Shown here one piece after another: positions 1 through 11,954 of a stretch of 64,000 nt of DNA (positions are counted from its first letter, which is position 1; each line of letters opens with the position of its first letter). Origin of the DNA: Parastagonospora avenae f. sp. tritici 18332-5 (lineage: Eukaryota > Ascomycota > Dothideomycetes > Pleosporales > Phaeosphaeriaceae). Both the position numbers and the translations under genes were made by a program. The stretch is from assembly GCA_022559985.1 (NCBI GenBank), contig JAFJTR010000080.1:62001-126000 (forward strand), given 5' to 3'. The notes beneath the pieces are model-generated. The model made no database searches. It saw only the letters and a program-made list of their open reading frames with translations, and was not told the origin of the DNA.

Positions 1-1170
1 GTGAGCGCTACTGCTGATGCGCAGGAGATGAGACTCAGCGAGAAGCTGTCTGGCGTGAGCGAGGAAATTGGTGCAGCTAACACAGCGTTCGAGGCCAAGC
101 AAGAAACATATACAGAGGGCATCAATGCTTGGTCGACCAAGTCTCAAGACATTCTGGCCGGTGTGTCCAAGTCCAGGGATGCCGTTAAGACCAAGATCAA
201 ATCAGATTTTGCAGCAGCAACTCAACACTCAACATCGATCAAGGACACCACGACCTCAGTCCATGCGAGCACTGTACAGACTGTTCAGGCACAGATGGCG
301 CACTTGGATACGCAGCTTCAGTCCCTCGACGACATCGTTTCCCAAATCCGCGAACAGAACAACACCCATCACACTGCTCATACCGCCTCGCTTGCCTCAC
401 TGTCCTCGACTGTACAGGCATCGTACTCTAGCATCGGCGAGCATCTGTCCTCGTCCTTCGAACGTGTCCAATCGCTGGAAGCCGATGTTTCAGCGCAAGC
501 TGGCACCCTCAAGGACACCCTGCCTACTCTTAGTGCAGACGCTGACATTCGCGCGCCTCTCCACGAGCTTCGCGATAACATAGGCTCACAGAATCTGATC
601 GAATACAACCCAACCGGCGAGACACCTCAGCGAGTCTCCTATCAAATTCCCTCCAACCTGCCGCGAACTGAAACCCACGAAAACCTCCTTGCCCGCCTCC
701 GCGACCGCTCTGATACCTCCGACACGAGCTCCTCCCGCAGTCCATCAAAACAGCCCATCTTCAACGACGCCACGAACACCCTCGTATCGCCGTCCGACAT
801 GTTCAAGCTCAGCACTACCGCAAAGCCGAACTTTGCTCGTTCCGTTAGTGCGACCTCCCACGCACACACTATCACCTTTGGTGCTGGGCCGTCACTGCGT
901 GAACTGGATCCTAACGTCATTGCGCAGGAGTCTCATACCCAGCCTCTCCCTCTCGTCTCCCAGTCTTCCGACAGCTTCGTCATGGCAGCCCCGCCGAGTA
1001 AGAAGCAGCGAGGCAACCCAGACGACGGGAGCAAGCTGCCAATGAAGAAGATGCGCAAGACGGTGGCGGGTATCGCGGACAGGGAAAACTTGAGCATTAC
1101 GAACTTTGCAAACAGTGTCGGGCCCGGAGTTGCGGGTCAGAGGAGGCTGCGAAGTCATGGATCTCAGTAA
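1..1170 (+). CDS. bimC: Kinesin-5 (BimC/Cut7/Eg5) C-terminal part, 5'-truncated by window edge
   Basis: Plus-end-directed mitotic motor that slides antiparallel spindle microtubules. Only the last 389 residues are present, open from base 1; the motor domain lies upstream. The first ~200 residues are a Ser/Thr/Gln-rich, coiled-coil-like stalk. The decisive evidence is a BimC box at about bases 610-660, where TGETPQR is followed by SYQIPSNLPRTETHENLLARL-like text (the TPQR threonine is residue ~208). In kinesin-5 this threonine is the CDK1 site needed for spindle targeting. The tail is disordered and basic, with KKQR and KKMRK clusters that could act as nuclear or microtubule-binding signals. 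It ends at TAA 1168-1170. Start unknown; the GTG at base 1 is simply the window edge. Confidence 0.92.
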   Translation: MSATADAQEMRLSEKLSGVSEEIGAANTAFEAKQETYTEGINAWSTKSQDILAGVSKSRDAVKTKIKSDFAAATQHSTSIKDTTTSVHASTVQTVQAQMAHLDTQLQSLDDIVSQIREQNNTHHTAHTASLASLSSTVQASYSSIGEHLSSSFERVQSLEADVSAQAGTLKDTLPTLSADADIRAPLHELRDNIGSQNLIEYNPTGETPQRVSYQIPSNLPRTETHENLLARLRDRSDTSDTSSSRSPSKQPIFNDATNTLVSPSDMFKLSTTAKPNFARSVSATSHAHTITFGAGPSLRELDPNVIAQESHTQPLPLVSQSSDSFVMAAPPSKKQRGNPDDGSKLPMKKMRKTVAGIADRENLSITNFANSVGPGVAGQRRLRSHGSQ

Positions 1171-4100
1171 ACTGTTGGAAGGACATGGTGTGAGATCCTC
1201 ACTATTGGGAGGTTTCGTAATCTGTCTTCTGAGACTCTTACATGTATAAACGACAACTTTGCATTGCTTGGGCGTCTGGCGCAAGACTATCAAACGTGTC
1301 TGTATAGCACGAATACGGATCAGGAACAGGCTTGTTTCGTTTTTCACTTCCTTCACTGGATACATAACCGGCGTAATATCAAATTCGATAATACCTTTTC
1401 CCTCGTCATGACCAACTTCCTTGATCTTGCCTGTGCCCAATTCTGCGCTCGGACATGCGGTACTACCGTCCTGGTCCTTCGTTATGCAAGAACACGGCTG
1501 TGTGCACCTCACCCTTGCTGTCGGGTCTTGTAGCGCCGAGCATGGTCTATGAGCCGGTGGGCTGGGATACCCGTTGTTACTGTATGCGCGGATGCGTTGC
1601 TTGACGTTGGTACCGTGGGGTTGGGCTTTTGCTTCTCCTCTTCCCTGTTGTTGGTGTGCTGGGAAAGGGAGGGGTTGGATTTGGATTGGTCCCACGGCCT
1701 AAAAGAGCCTCCCTTGGGGCATTGCGGGCGGGCGAGAACAGGGTTCACAGCGCCTGCAGGATATGGTTGATGGGGTGGGTGGAAAAGCTACATGTCGTCA
1801 CACTCTTTTCTCACGCTGTCATACATTGGTAGATCTAGACAGGGCATCTGTACTCAAACGCACGTTCTGAGCGGTGTGTGTGCATACGTATGTTCGAAGG
1901 TTCCGGTCAGTTCTGAACAAAACCTCATATTTGCATCCTCAACGCGCCCGGAGATTATATCCGTCCAGCAAGGCGCCTTTGCCTCGTCCTTCGTGCGTTG
2001 TTCGCGGCACAGCGGTGCGCATCCCATGCTGTGCGACGTTGCCTCGCTGCTAATGGGAGTTGCCGCGGACTGCAGTTACAAGTCGCACACTTGCAAGTGG
2101 CGGTGACTTGGCATGCCTCCGGGCTCGGCTTCCCGTCCTATCGAAGTTGCGTGGGGGATTCGGCTTGTGGGTTCTTTCGGAGGCGGAGCTGGACCGTGGT
2201 CGTGGTCGACCCGGGCTTGGTGTTATACTGTCGACTACAACATATATGATGGAGGGTAGCAAGGGTTCGTGAGGGGAATTGATTGGCTGCTTTGCTGCGA
2301 CGGGGGTGACTTGGAAGGATTTTTCTTCAGGATTGTCCTCGTAAACCCTATACAGGCAGGCCTCATGTAGTCCTCCTGCACTTAACTCTTTCTGACCGGT
2401 CAGGGCACCAGAATCGAACGAGACTTGGGCTCAGGACAGACGAAACTATGCGGTGTGGTTCTGAAACTGGGCTGCCATATGAGCGTGGATGGCCGTTACA
2501 ACTTCGGCTCGGGTACCCGCATCAGCGTGACATCATGTAAGGGACGGATAGGTGGGAGGTAGGAAAAGTCTTGACCGCTTGTTTCAAGAGCAATAATCCG
2601 TGGATGTATAGCTAGCAGGAGCAAGTGACAGGGGCAGCTAAGCAAGGGTCATGGATGACATCTGATCAGGCGACACGACACAAATTTCAATGTCGGACAT
2701 CGCTGCTCGCTCATAGGGTGTGAACGGGATAGGGGAAGAGAAGGGCTTCGGGGTGTACGCTGATATGGACGTAGATAGGTGTCATGTACGTCGCGAGATG
2801 AAATCCCGAGACTGCGGATTTGGATCTCGCTACCGAAGCAACGGGAGCTGAACATGGACCACAGAAAGTTTACGGAAGTGTGTATGTTGTACTTCACTTC
2901 GAAGCCGAGCTGAGCTGTCGGCCCGCCGGAGTCGATCAAGCGCTACGGAACTGAAGCCGACTATGTATGTGTAATGCAGGTGACGAGTCTAAGGAAGTCG
3001 ATCACCCCAAAATTAAAGCTATCGGCGACTTGACCACGCCGCCCTAGTTGCGTGACACTGCATGTCATCGATAGTGTCGCCGACTAGAATGCAGTTGTGC
3101 CGAAACTAGTGAAGTTTGGAATCCTTCGAAGAATTGCTTTTTTCTGCGTCTTCGTTACCGCCAGCTGCACAGAAGGCGAACGGAAGCATTTATCCGCCAC
3201 TCATCAGTGGCCAGTGAAAGACCAGGCGGTTCTGAAAATCTCCGGCCATTCGTGGACAGATCGGTCTCGATCTGTGGATGCACGGTTCGATGAAAGTGAT
3301 GAGGATGCATGTTCGGAACAGTGTCAAGATCCCACATCGGGCGTATTGTGATAGCTGATTTTGGAAAACCAAGCCCAAAGTTTGCAAAGCAACCAGAATA
3401 AGGCTTCGACTGCATCAGATTTCAGCAGCAATGAATACTTCGATGCTGTTTCACTCAGACGATAGACCCTTCTTGCATGCTTGAGTGGTATCACTAGAAA
3501 GCTTTCTGGTTGGTTACGAGAGTGCAAGAAGACGCGTGCGTCTAGCTCGGATTAGCCAGAAGAAGGCATGTTCGTAGCATTTCAGGACCTCAAGGCCGCA
3601 GCCCGCTTCACTTTGCAGCCCAATCTCGTATCTGGAGGACCTCAAGTGGTACGAGAGACTAGTTGCCACGGCCTCCTGACTGAAGCTCCGGGGATGGTAG
3701 GAGTTCAGCAGCCTGAGTCTAGGACCAAGATTCGCCCAGCGTATATGGCGTCTCTAGGCTCCTTCGAAGCCCGCGGTGGTTATATCTCGCCAGAGGGGAC
3801 TCAATCATTGGTGAATAAGGGCAAGTGGCTATGCAAAGTTCATCTCAGTCGCTCTTCTGCGTTGGCTTCAATCGGGATAGGGCCAAATGAAGGAAGTGTG
3901 CAAGGAACATGCTAGGTGTCGTGAGATGGAGAAAGAAGGCTATGGCTAGTAGAAGCTAGTCCTATATAATCACTAGCGCGCCCCATGCTAACTCGATTCT
4001 ACAGAATGCGCGATCACGATGTGCGCTAGCGGGAGCGAGTTCAAGTACACAACTCCCACGGAATTGGCTCGGCTCGTTCCACGGCAATGATGGCTGGCGT

Positions 4101-5124
4101 CCGACACGGGTCACTGCCGCGGCGCAGGGATGTTTAAGTTTCTCGTCATGCCTCGGGTTGCCACCGACACACGATTACCGTCTTGTTGAGCTTCCTACGA
4201 TGTCAATGTATTGGTCACACAAGAAGCAATTTGATTGAGTAGTTGGCTCAGGTCTATCGTATATCCGACACCAACAGTGCTCTTGGGAGAGTGAGGCCTT
4301 GTCATTGGGTCGATGGAAGCTCTACTTACCAAGAGTGGGGCGTTGGAAGTGAGGTAGGGTTGGCAATTTGGTCGTGAGTGAACCAAATCGCTGAGAGGTA
4401 AGGGTGGGTCATCGCGGTCCCCGCGCGTTTCGGGAGGCTATGTCGCGCAAGTCCTTGTCACAAGCTAACCCAGATGCCCGAATTCGAATCAGAGGATTAC
4501 TTAAGACATGATGAAATAAAAAAGTTATCTAAAATACGTAAACGCGTGCAATGCCTATAGCTAGCTGATGGACTTCTCTTAGACTCTATTGATGGTCTAC
4601 TCGAGCGATTCAGCAATGTGAACACGCATTGTTCTCCGTGTAACGGCTTGAGCTCGGAGAAATACATGTCTTTTGTATCAAATTTACGTCTCCATAAGAG
4701 TCACCCATTTCCCAATGTGAAAAGCCCCCGGCTGACAATGATAATATGTAATATAGCACTGTGCTTCTCAAAGGCTATTACCGAGTACACTGGTGCCAGG
4801 TGTGCTTCGCTGACGTCACCCTCGCATGCATCGTCGATTGAACCAGGTTGCCGCAGCACCTCCAACTGCACATGCCGGCCTGCTGAAGCCAGATGTCCCA
4901 GACCCCGAACGTCTGACATAGGTCCATGCTTGAGACACACCGACTTGGTGCAAGGGAGGTCTTCAAAACTCGTATAGCAAGAAACGCACCATGATAGTAA
5001 TAGGGGCGCATTCTGCACAATGACATCGATAGGTCGTTGCTTCGTGATCGGAAGCTGCAGTCATCACCTCTGAAATGACCAGATACCGTCTGGCGCTCAG
5101 AAGATCTGGCGTTGTAGTTCAGCC
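1171..5124. other. Gene-poor stretch, no supported gene
   Basis: About 4 kb after the kinesin gene. Open frames are short, mutually overlapping and often lack ATG starts. None shows a recognisable domain or a splice structure that extends it. The 267-codon minus frame at 892-1695 is antisense to the kinesin 3' end. A plus frame at 3568-3915 (115 codons) is the best ATG-started candidate but matches nothing I recognise. I see no terminal repeats or transposase motifs. Confidence 0.5.
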
Positions 5125-5619
5125 TCAAGTTTCTCGAACATGAAATCTCTTGGAGTCGAGGTCGGGAAAGTCGGCAAGTCCTCTTTCGAGCATTCTGAAC
5201 GTTTCGGCATAGGCTTTCGAGGGAACGGAGTCTGGGTCGACAAAAAGGGATGCAGCATCCATGTGAATCGGCTTCGGCAATGTCCGGCCCCTTCGGTCTT
5301 CAACAAAGTACTCCTCCTCTTTCATGATATGCGGATTCTGTACTGACAGGACATCTCTGTCGGAGAATCGCTCCGCCAGTATCTTCCGAAGAACTCTTTC
5401 GACCTGCTCGTCACTTGGTCTCTGCATAGCTTGCTGATCCTCCAACCTCATGACGCGCTCGTGCAATGCGCGGAAGCATAGCTCTGTACGATGCATGAAT
5501 TCATGACTTGGGTGTGTTAGACATGCTTTCTGTAGGACTTCTAAGAGGAGTGCTTACTACCACGAGGCAATGCGATCGAAAGATTCATTGATCTTCTGCA
5601 GATGGAAAGTGAAAGACAT
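5125..5619 (-). CDS. Hypothetical protein, two exons, 147 aa
   Basis: Not recognised. Exon 1 is 5558-5619 and exon 2 is 5125-5506, with an intron at 5507-5557 (51 nt). The intron has a GTAAGC donor, a CTAAC branch sequence and an AAG acceptor. Joining them gives one frame: MSFTFHLQKINES then RIASWYHEFMHR, continuing into a charged, helical protein that ends RFHVRET at a TGA. The stretch of about 60 residues rich in Glu, Arg, Leu and Gln (LEDQQAMQRPSDEQVERVLR) could form a coiled coil. The clean phase match and canonical intron support a real gene; the lack of a known domain keeps confidence moderate. An alternative reading uses only the internal Met at 5496 (123 aa). Confidence 0.5.
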
Positions 5620-8600
5620 CGGGATTATATCAAGCAAGTGAATTTTGAAGAGGTCGAGTCAAGCCGTAAATTGTGGAGGTATGGAGAAGGGTTAGGTCGA
5701 TACTTATCTTGGTGCACGGGATTGCATACCGGTATGATGTTCCGGAGCCGAGAGGTGAGCTCCCTGATCAACACAAAAAGGCACAAGAAAACAATAAGTC
5801 CGTGGGTGGGTCAAATTCTGCGCAAGTTGCACGGCCTGCGTCGCGCAGGTGGGTAAAGCGATGCAGGGAATGCTGATAGGCGGTATGAACTGAGCTCGCT
5901 GGCTGATCGAACATGAAACGTTGGATGGCAACCAAACAGCATGAAAGCATGATTGGTGGGCGAGATCCAGCATGCGCAAATGCAGGTCTACTGTAGTGTC
6001 TGCTTGTGGAAGGATCTTATTTGGTGGCTTGGGTATATTACAAGCAGTATCCTGAAGGATCACGTCGTGCAGCACAGACTCATAGAGTAACGGGGATCAC
6101 TTTGGGTACGTGACGGCCTAGAACAACGCGTCAGTATATCCGCCTTATGCCTCAAAACAACGGGGAGCTGTGCCACGAATGAGCTGCTCTTATCGAGGTG
6201 ATCGACAGGATGTAGTGGGTACACAAAGTGCGTGCTCTCTAGGGGCCATGTTCCAGAAAAGAGGTAGGCGCGACAGCACGAGCCGAACGGAATGTAGGCG
6301 CGGAAGCGGCTAGTTTCCCACAGTCGGTGAATCATGCGTTAGGAGATAGGAAAATATGAATGACTTCTTGGTCTTTTCACCAGGGCGCAGGGCGGCCCGG
6401 CGCTTCCCTAGCCGAAGCCGAGCTGCGCTAGTCCACCTCCTTCTTTCCACTGCATTATCCATTGCAATGTTGCCGCATCGAGGCTCCGCACAACACGCCA
6501 ATGGTCCAACCACTTTTTTGGGACTAACATGCCTACCATCATGTTCCGCAATTCCTCGCCCAAAGTAGTTACCCAGGGAAGCACCGGGCTCTCTACCGGG
6601 ATTCGGGAGACCTCCCCATACGTCTTCCGCAATACATGCTACATTAGCATGCAGTCTCATCGGTGAACTTCATGCAGCCTCTCGGTCGACTTTCGACAAA
6701 CTTGAACGTCTGTTCCTAAACCGAACTGCGAACGTGCTAGGATAAGCACATTGTCATGCAGCCTTTCGATCAGCTCCTTGCCTGGGCTTAGGCCGACTTT
6801 AGATGCGAAGACAGATGTTGTGCAGCACTGGCCACCGCCACATGTCTTCAAGCACCTGATTGTTGGTAGGTACAATTCTCCTGGCCCAGGTACACTCCAT
6901 CGTGGACATACCAACACCCTGAAGTATTGGCCCACCCATGGAGATGGTCTCTCTCCACCAGACGTGCAATGTGCCAGGCGTAGGCTTTGCACGATGGGAC
7001 TAGGGAAGCCAAATTCCTAAACACCTCTATCACTAAAGTAGCGCCAATGTTCCCCGGTCTCGGTTGCGCAATCATGGGTTGCCACACAGTTCATCAAGCT
7101 TGTCGTACGGAACCTACCGAGAATGCCGTCTTCTCATAATCGCTGTGGTTAATCGAGAGATCGACCTTGATTGCAGCGAGAAGCTGGCCGCGGTCACAAT
7201 AGAGGTCTAGGCCCCAACCGTTGCACCCCATGATCTACAGACCCCAGCGAGGCGTTTTCTGCATGTGCATGCTAAGCGACCTACGAGCTTCGGGCCCTTG
7301 TTTTACGGCTGCGATCTGAGGTTCAGTGTGCAAGAGCGGATTGAGCCTCTCCATCATGGCAGAGAGGCAGCATACGAGAGAAACGAGAGCACCGAGACTT
7401 TTCACGGCAGCGCTGTTCAGTGACTGACCTGCCAGCTCAGGGCTTGTGTAATCAATAGTAATCTGCAACTGATCACATTCTTGATGCGGGCCTTTTGTGG
7501 CTAACCGTCGCATTGCCGTCTCTGTTCGTTCAGGTGACAGCTCAGCCTTGACAGATGACGAGGTAGATCTACAGATATAGGCTCTTCTCCGAACGCCACT
7601 ATCTACTTCAGGGCGAGCAGCTCGCAGCACCTTGCATAAAAAATAGGATGACCAAGATTCCGACAAAGTTGAACCTCAGATTCGGGCGGATATTATTAAG
7701 TCATGATGCACAACGCTGTGAGAGTCCCTGACCCATTATCAGAGCGTTAAGCTTGCGCCACGAGCGCCTCGCCAAATTTCCTGTTTCGGCGACCCGTGAG
7801 AACGATACCCCGAGTCCAAAGCCTTGCTTCTCCACTCAAAATAGCTCTTGCTTGGCAACGGAACGTGTTCCTGGTGGTGCACATGTGGCACGGATCTTGG
7901 ACGTCCATGATCAGGGGGTGTCATTCCATTTCCAACTGCTCGCCTTCAACATGTCGTCCTACCAATAATGGCCGCAACATGCTTGAGACAGTAACATTTT
8001 CTCAGCTTACTTCTACGGTCGGTGTTCTCCACCATCCTCGTCACGCCAAGGGTACTGTGCTTTGGCTCATGCGTTTCACGCCAGATGCTACAAGGTTAAT
8101 GTGAGACCACAGCTCAACAGTGACTAGAAATAGTGAGCAGCTTCTTTGCGGAGAGTGCTCCACGATAAGACTCACTGAGTGCTCAGAGACTCGCATTCTC
8201 AGCTGCCAGTCATGATTTTCGGCGGTTTGCACATCGACGATCACTCGCTTGCGCACAGTCCGCCCTTTCTGACGAAGTGGCTGGGAACCGGGCAGCGGCT
8301 GTATCCAAACTCAAAGTTTCGCCCTCCTATAGTGACATATCAGTTTCTTAAGAAAGGGACAATGAAGTCCCTGGCGTCTAAGTGTCTGCTCGCGAGGTTA
8401 TCGAGTCTTTGCATGTCTACAAATTCGTCTTTCCTTAGAGCCGTGGATGATCCAACGCTATTCCCAGCACCGTGATCATCGATTCGTGGTCTGTTCCGAG
8501 GCATGAAATCACCAAAAGCGCAATTGATGGATTGTGAAACTAAACGTTTCATGCGCTCACCGATTAAAAAACCTATCGACTCAACTCTCAGGACCCTTGT

Positions 8601-9568
8601 TCTATGCTGGCAGCTGATCAGCAACGTTTGGGAAAGGTACCACATCCCCGGGCCTGTACAGGCCCGTGGGCCTAGCATCCTGGATTCTTTCAAAAGTGGC
8701 GCCATTTCTCTGAAAGAGCGTGGAATCTGTTCCATCAGGCCACGAGTCCCACCACTGCTCAGAAGTCGTCCAGATCCAGATGGTGAGGGTCGGACCCTGC
8801 CGCAATCCACTGCGCTCCCCACGCGCACTATGCCTTACTTCAATGAACCGACATGGATATACTTATCTTTTCGTACTTGCACTACAAGCTCAAGTAGGTC
8901 CACGGCGCGGATCACTCGTGTCGTGCTTACCTAGGTAGGCTTCACACTTGATCACTGTTGGATGCTGCTAACCGGAGGGCCCTTTCTTTCCTTCTCCACT
9001 CTCAGCACTCCGCAGTCATACGATTAATGTCATACCTATGCTGGATCATGCTCTGAAAATCGGGTACAGCACCCGAGTAGCGAGTCAGTGACCTACGAAA
9101 CAAGACGCTAAGGAAAAGGATACATCAGTCTCAACACAATAAGCATTGTTAAAGGTAATTAATTTGGATACAATATCCTTCATCACCAATAGCAGGCTCA
9201 TCCGCGACTACCGCCAGCGAAGCACTAGTAGTTGCTTTTACTGTAACTGGGCCATGCGCAGCATCCATTCACCTGCCGTATATGCATGCCGGAAAGATTT
9301 CTCCGACAGCACTCAACGGCCCACTAGACCGTCTCCGCGACTCCGACTTCCGACCTCGCCCAGGATCAATCTGAATCGGCGATGAACAGGAATAAGCAGT
9401 GTTAGTGGACAATTCCACGCTGACAGTACATACGTACGTGTGAAAAGAATTTGACGAGCAAAAATCGGTGCAGGTCGAGAGAAGAGCTAATGAATGTCAT
9501 ATTCAGAACTAGGTCTGCGAAGAAGCTACAAGTAGAGGCTTACACCTCAACTTAGATGCACTTGATAT
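5620..9568. other. Gene-poor stretch with possible decayed gene on minus strand
   Basis: No intact gene supported. Several minus-strand fragments read as protein-like text but sit in different frames broken by stops: roughly 6408-6632, 6848-7087, 7235-7666, 8041-8256 and 8602-8805. None carries a motif I can name. A perfect 18-bp palindrome centred on TGTACA lies at 8649-8666. Composition looks ordinary, without the strong AT bias expected from heavy RIP. Confidence 0.4.
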
Positions 9569-11258
9569 CTACTTGAAAAGCTCTATAGCATCCAAGATGA
9601 CATTGGGAGCTAAGAAGCCCCCACCAGACGAACCGCTAAGACAGCTGATGGTGATGGAATTGCTTCCGCTGACAAGCTTTCCCGCTGGGATGTCATAATT
9701 GTAAACTTCGCCAAAGCCCCTGTAGGCGCCGCGAGTCAACCCTCGCGAGTCTATCTTGCTCGGCGCAGCCGGATTGGCAGGGCTGTAGCCATTTACGACT
9801 ACTGCTGGTCGACATCCCGCAAACGCTAGCGTGGTGCCAATACGCAGGGTCGCAGCTGCAGTATGCGTACCAGTAAACTTGATGGTGAGCGGATTATTGT
9901 CCTTGACGATCGCCATGGGTACGTCGTTGAGCGTGCTGGAACCGACGGTGTACGTTAGGGGACCCCAGGATGCCATGCGCGAATCAGTGGGATGCATGCG
10001 AAGTTGCTTATCTGCGTTCCTGAAGCCTGTCGGCTGGCCATCCCATTCGCCAATTCTCCAGATTGATGTTTTGGTCTCGGTGTCGGCGGCAATGTTGGCG
10101 GTTACTGCTTTTCCTGCACTGACAGTGACACTGGAGGCCTTAACTTTGAATTCGCCTTGGTAAAGGACTTGGGTGTATGTTCCAGGCTTCATAGCAGGCG
10201 AAGCGAACTTTCCAGCGCTGTCAGCATACGCCCAGTATTGCGCCACGTCATTGTACCAATGGAGAACCCTTTGAAAATTGGAGCTAACACCCGTCGCTGT
10301 TCCGGTGACTGTACCGCGAGCTGAGGGAGCGACATAGCCGGTTATACCGAGGTCTTTGAAAAAGGTTGTGTCCAATTTGTTACCACCTTCTGGAATACCG
10401 GAGCGTGTGAATGCCAGGCCATAGGGGCCATGAAGGCCCATGCGAAACTTCTCGGTCTGTACATGTCCAGAGTTCATGTAAAAGGTAAGTGATGTGTAGT
10501 CGCCGTTGTTGTTAGTGTTAATGTCACGGAAGAAGGGACCACCAGACGAGCCTTCGTACGAGTACGAATTCATGAGCATGCATGCATGAACTGCGCCGCT
10601 GTTGACGCAATGCTAATTTTATTAGCCACGATCAAATCGAAAGAGAAGGTCCATACCCTGGTATCGTCGATGAAGCGCTCGCTGCTGTAGAACTTTGATC
10701 GTGTCTGTCCGTTGACTACGAAAACATCCGATCCCTCAATGGTCGAACTCGATCCACCAGTCGTCGATACCACGTCATATGGGTACTGATCCGGAAGAAT
10801 CTTGTTGTTAAGACGAGCAAGGAATCGCAATTCGCCGATTGAAGGTTGAGCTGTAGTATGCGTAGCCATCCAGATTGTCGAATCGCCGCTCCTCACAACC
10901 ATGTAATGCGTCAAGGTGGACGTAGTACAAGTCACCTTGACATACTGGTTGCTAATGATCTCATACTTGACAGTCGCAGAGCCAAGGCCAGAACCGATGT
11001 GCGTAAACGTCGATGGGTATTGGAGCTCTTCGCTGCGGTATTTGATGGACCTGACGTCGCAGCTCTTCGAATTAACCTGGAAGATGAGCGGGTTCGCCGA
11101 GCCGGCATCGATAGTGATCGTGTCTCCACTCTGAGAAGCGCCAAAAGCTTCATCACATCGTCAGCCACATATCGCGAGTCACTTATTCCGCCACACTTAC
11201 CCGCGACCGCCGAAGACGAGAACGCGGCCACAGCCAGGAGAGGGTTCTTGATCAACAT
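9569..11258 (-). CDS. rglA: Secreted rhamnogalacturonan lyase, PL4 family
   Basis: Cleaves rhamnogalacturonan I backbones of pectin by beta-elimination, outside the cell. Exons are 11201-11258, 10657-11147 and 9569-10612, with introns of 53 and 44 nt. The product is 530 aa, close to the ~527 aa of Aspergillus rglA. A signal peptide is clear (MLIKNPLLAVAAFSSSAVA). The mature protein begins AFGASQSG, as in the family. Other conserved blocks are HIGSGLGSATV, SIGELRFLARLN, IEGSDVF, SKFYSSERFIDD, MNSGHVQTE..RMGLHGPY, IGEWDGQPTGFRNA and RMHPTDSR, ending ..DAIELFK. The three-domain order (beta-sandwich catalytic, FnIII-like, CBM-like) is that of PL4. The acceptor of intron 2 was chosen because it restores the family's Arg-His-Cys continuation. 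No damage seen. Confidence 0.96.
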
Positions 11259-11954
11259 GATGAGATGGAACCAGCCGGAGTCGCAAAAGATCTGCTTGTA
11301 GGCTCGAAGGCCATCTTAAGAACAATGGTTCCGCAGGTGTAGCGCCTTTGTAAATTAGACTAATCTATACCCAGGTACGCACAGCGGCAACGAGGCTCGA
11401 AAAAGCATCTCGGCGCCAGCTCCACCGAAACACATCTCATTTCCGCGACTCGACTCGTTTTTGAGCCACATCTGATATTTATCGCCGAGCTCTTTACAGC
11501 ACCTGATGGCGGGGTTTCAGCGGATGCGGAAGGTAATTTTCGGCGTGCGCTGCATGCTTGCATGCTTCCTGGACTGCGCGCAGTGCTACCTAGGTATCTT
11601 GTGATTTCCTGGATAAAAGCTTCGCGCAGAACACGTGGATCGGAACCTGGGGTACGTTGAACGACTTTAGTGGCGGAAGTAATTATCCGATGGAACAAGC
11701 ACTTTATGTGTCTTGGCAGGGCTGGATGAAGAAAGTGCATCGGCCTTTTTGTACGTGACGGCTTTGATATATGTTTCAGATTTGGTTGAACGTGTGAAAG
11801 GCTGATTTTTTGGTGTAAACATTAACTAGCGTAGAAAAACTGCCAGTCAGCACTAGTCGTGGAGACTGATTCGAGTGCAATAGAGACCAGGTCAAGCAGG
11901 TATAGAAGATGCTAATTGAGGACTGAGCGGTCATGAGTATCGTCCGCCACCCGT
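11259..11954. other. Intergenic, 5' region of the rhamnogalacturonan lyase
   Basis: About 700 bp between the lyase start and the 3' end of the class II aldolase-like gene. It should hold the lyase promoter and the aldolase terminator. A minus frame at 11360-11740 has no recognisable content. Confidence 0.5.

Noticed and set aside
892..1695. 267-codon minus-strand frame overlapping the kinesin 3' end
   Set aside because: Antisense to a confidently coding region, no motif, and it extends into non-coding DNA with low-quality protein text.
2400..2430. GAATCGAAC string resembling a tRNA B-box on the minus strand
   Set aside because: Flanks cannot form a T-arm stem, and no A-box or acceptor stem is found at the right distance.
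8340..8934. Overlapping 162- and 143-codon frames on opposite strands
   Set aside because: They mirror each other, lack motifs and splice support, and sit in a region of possible decay.
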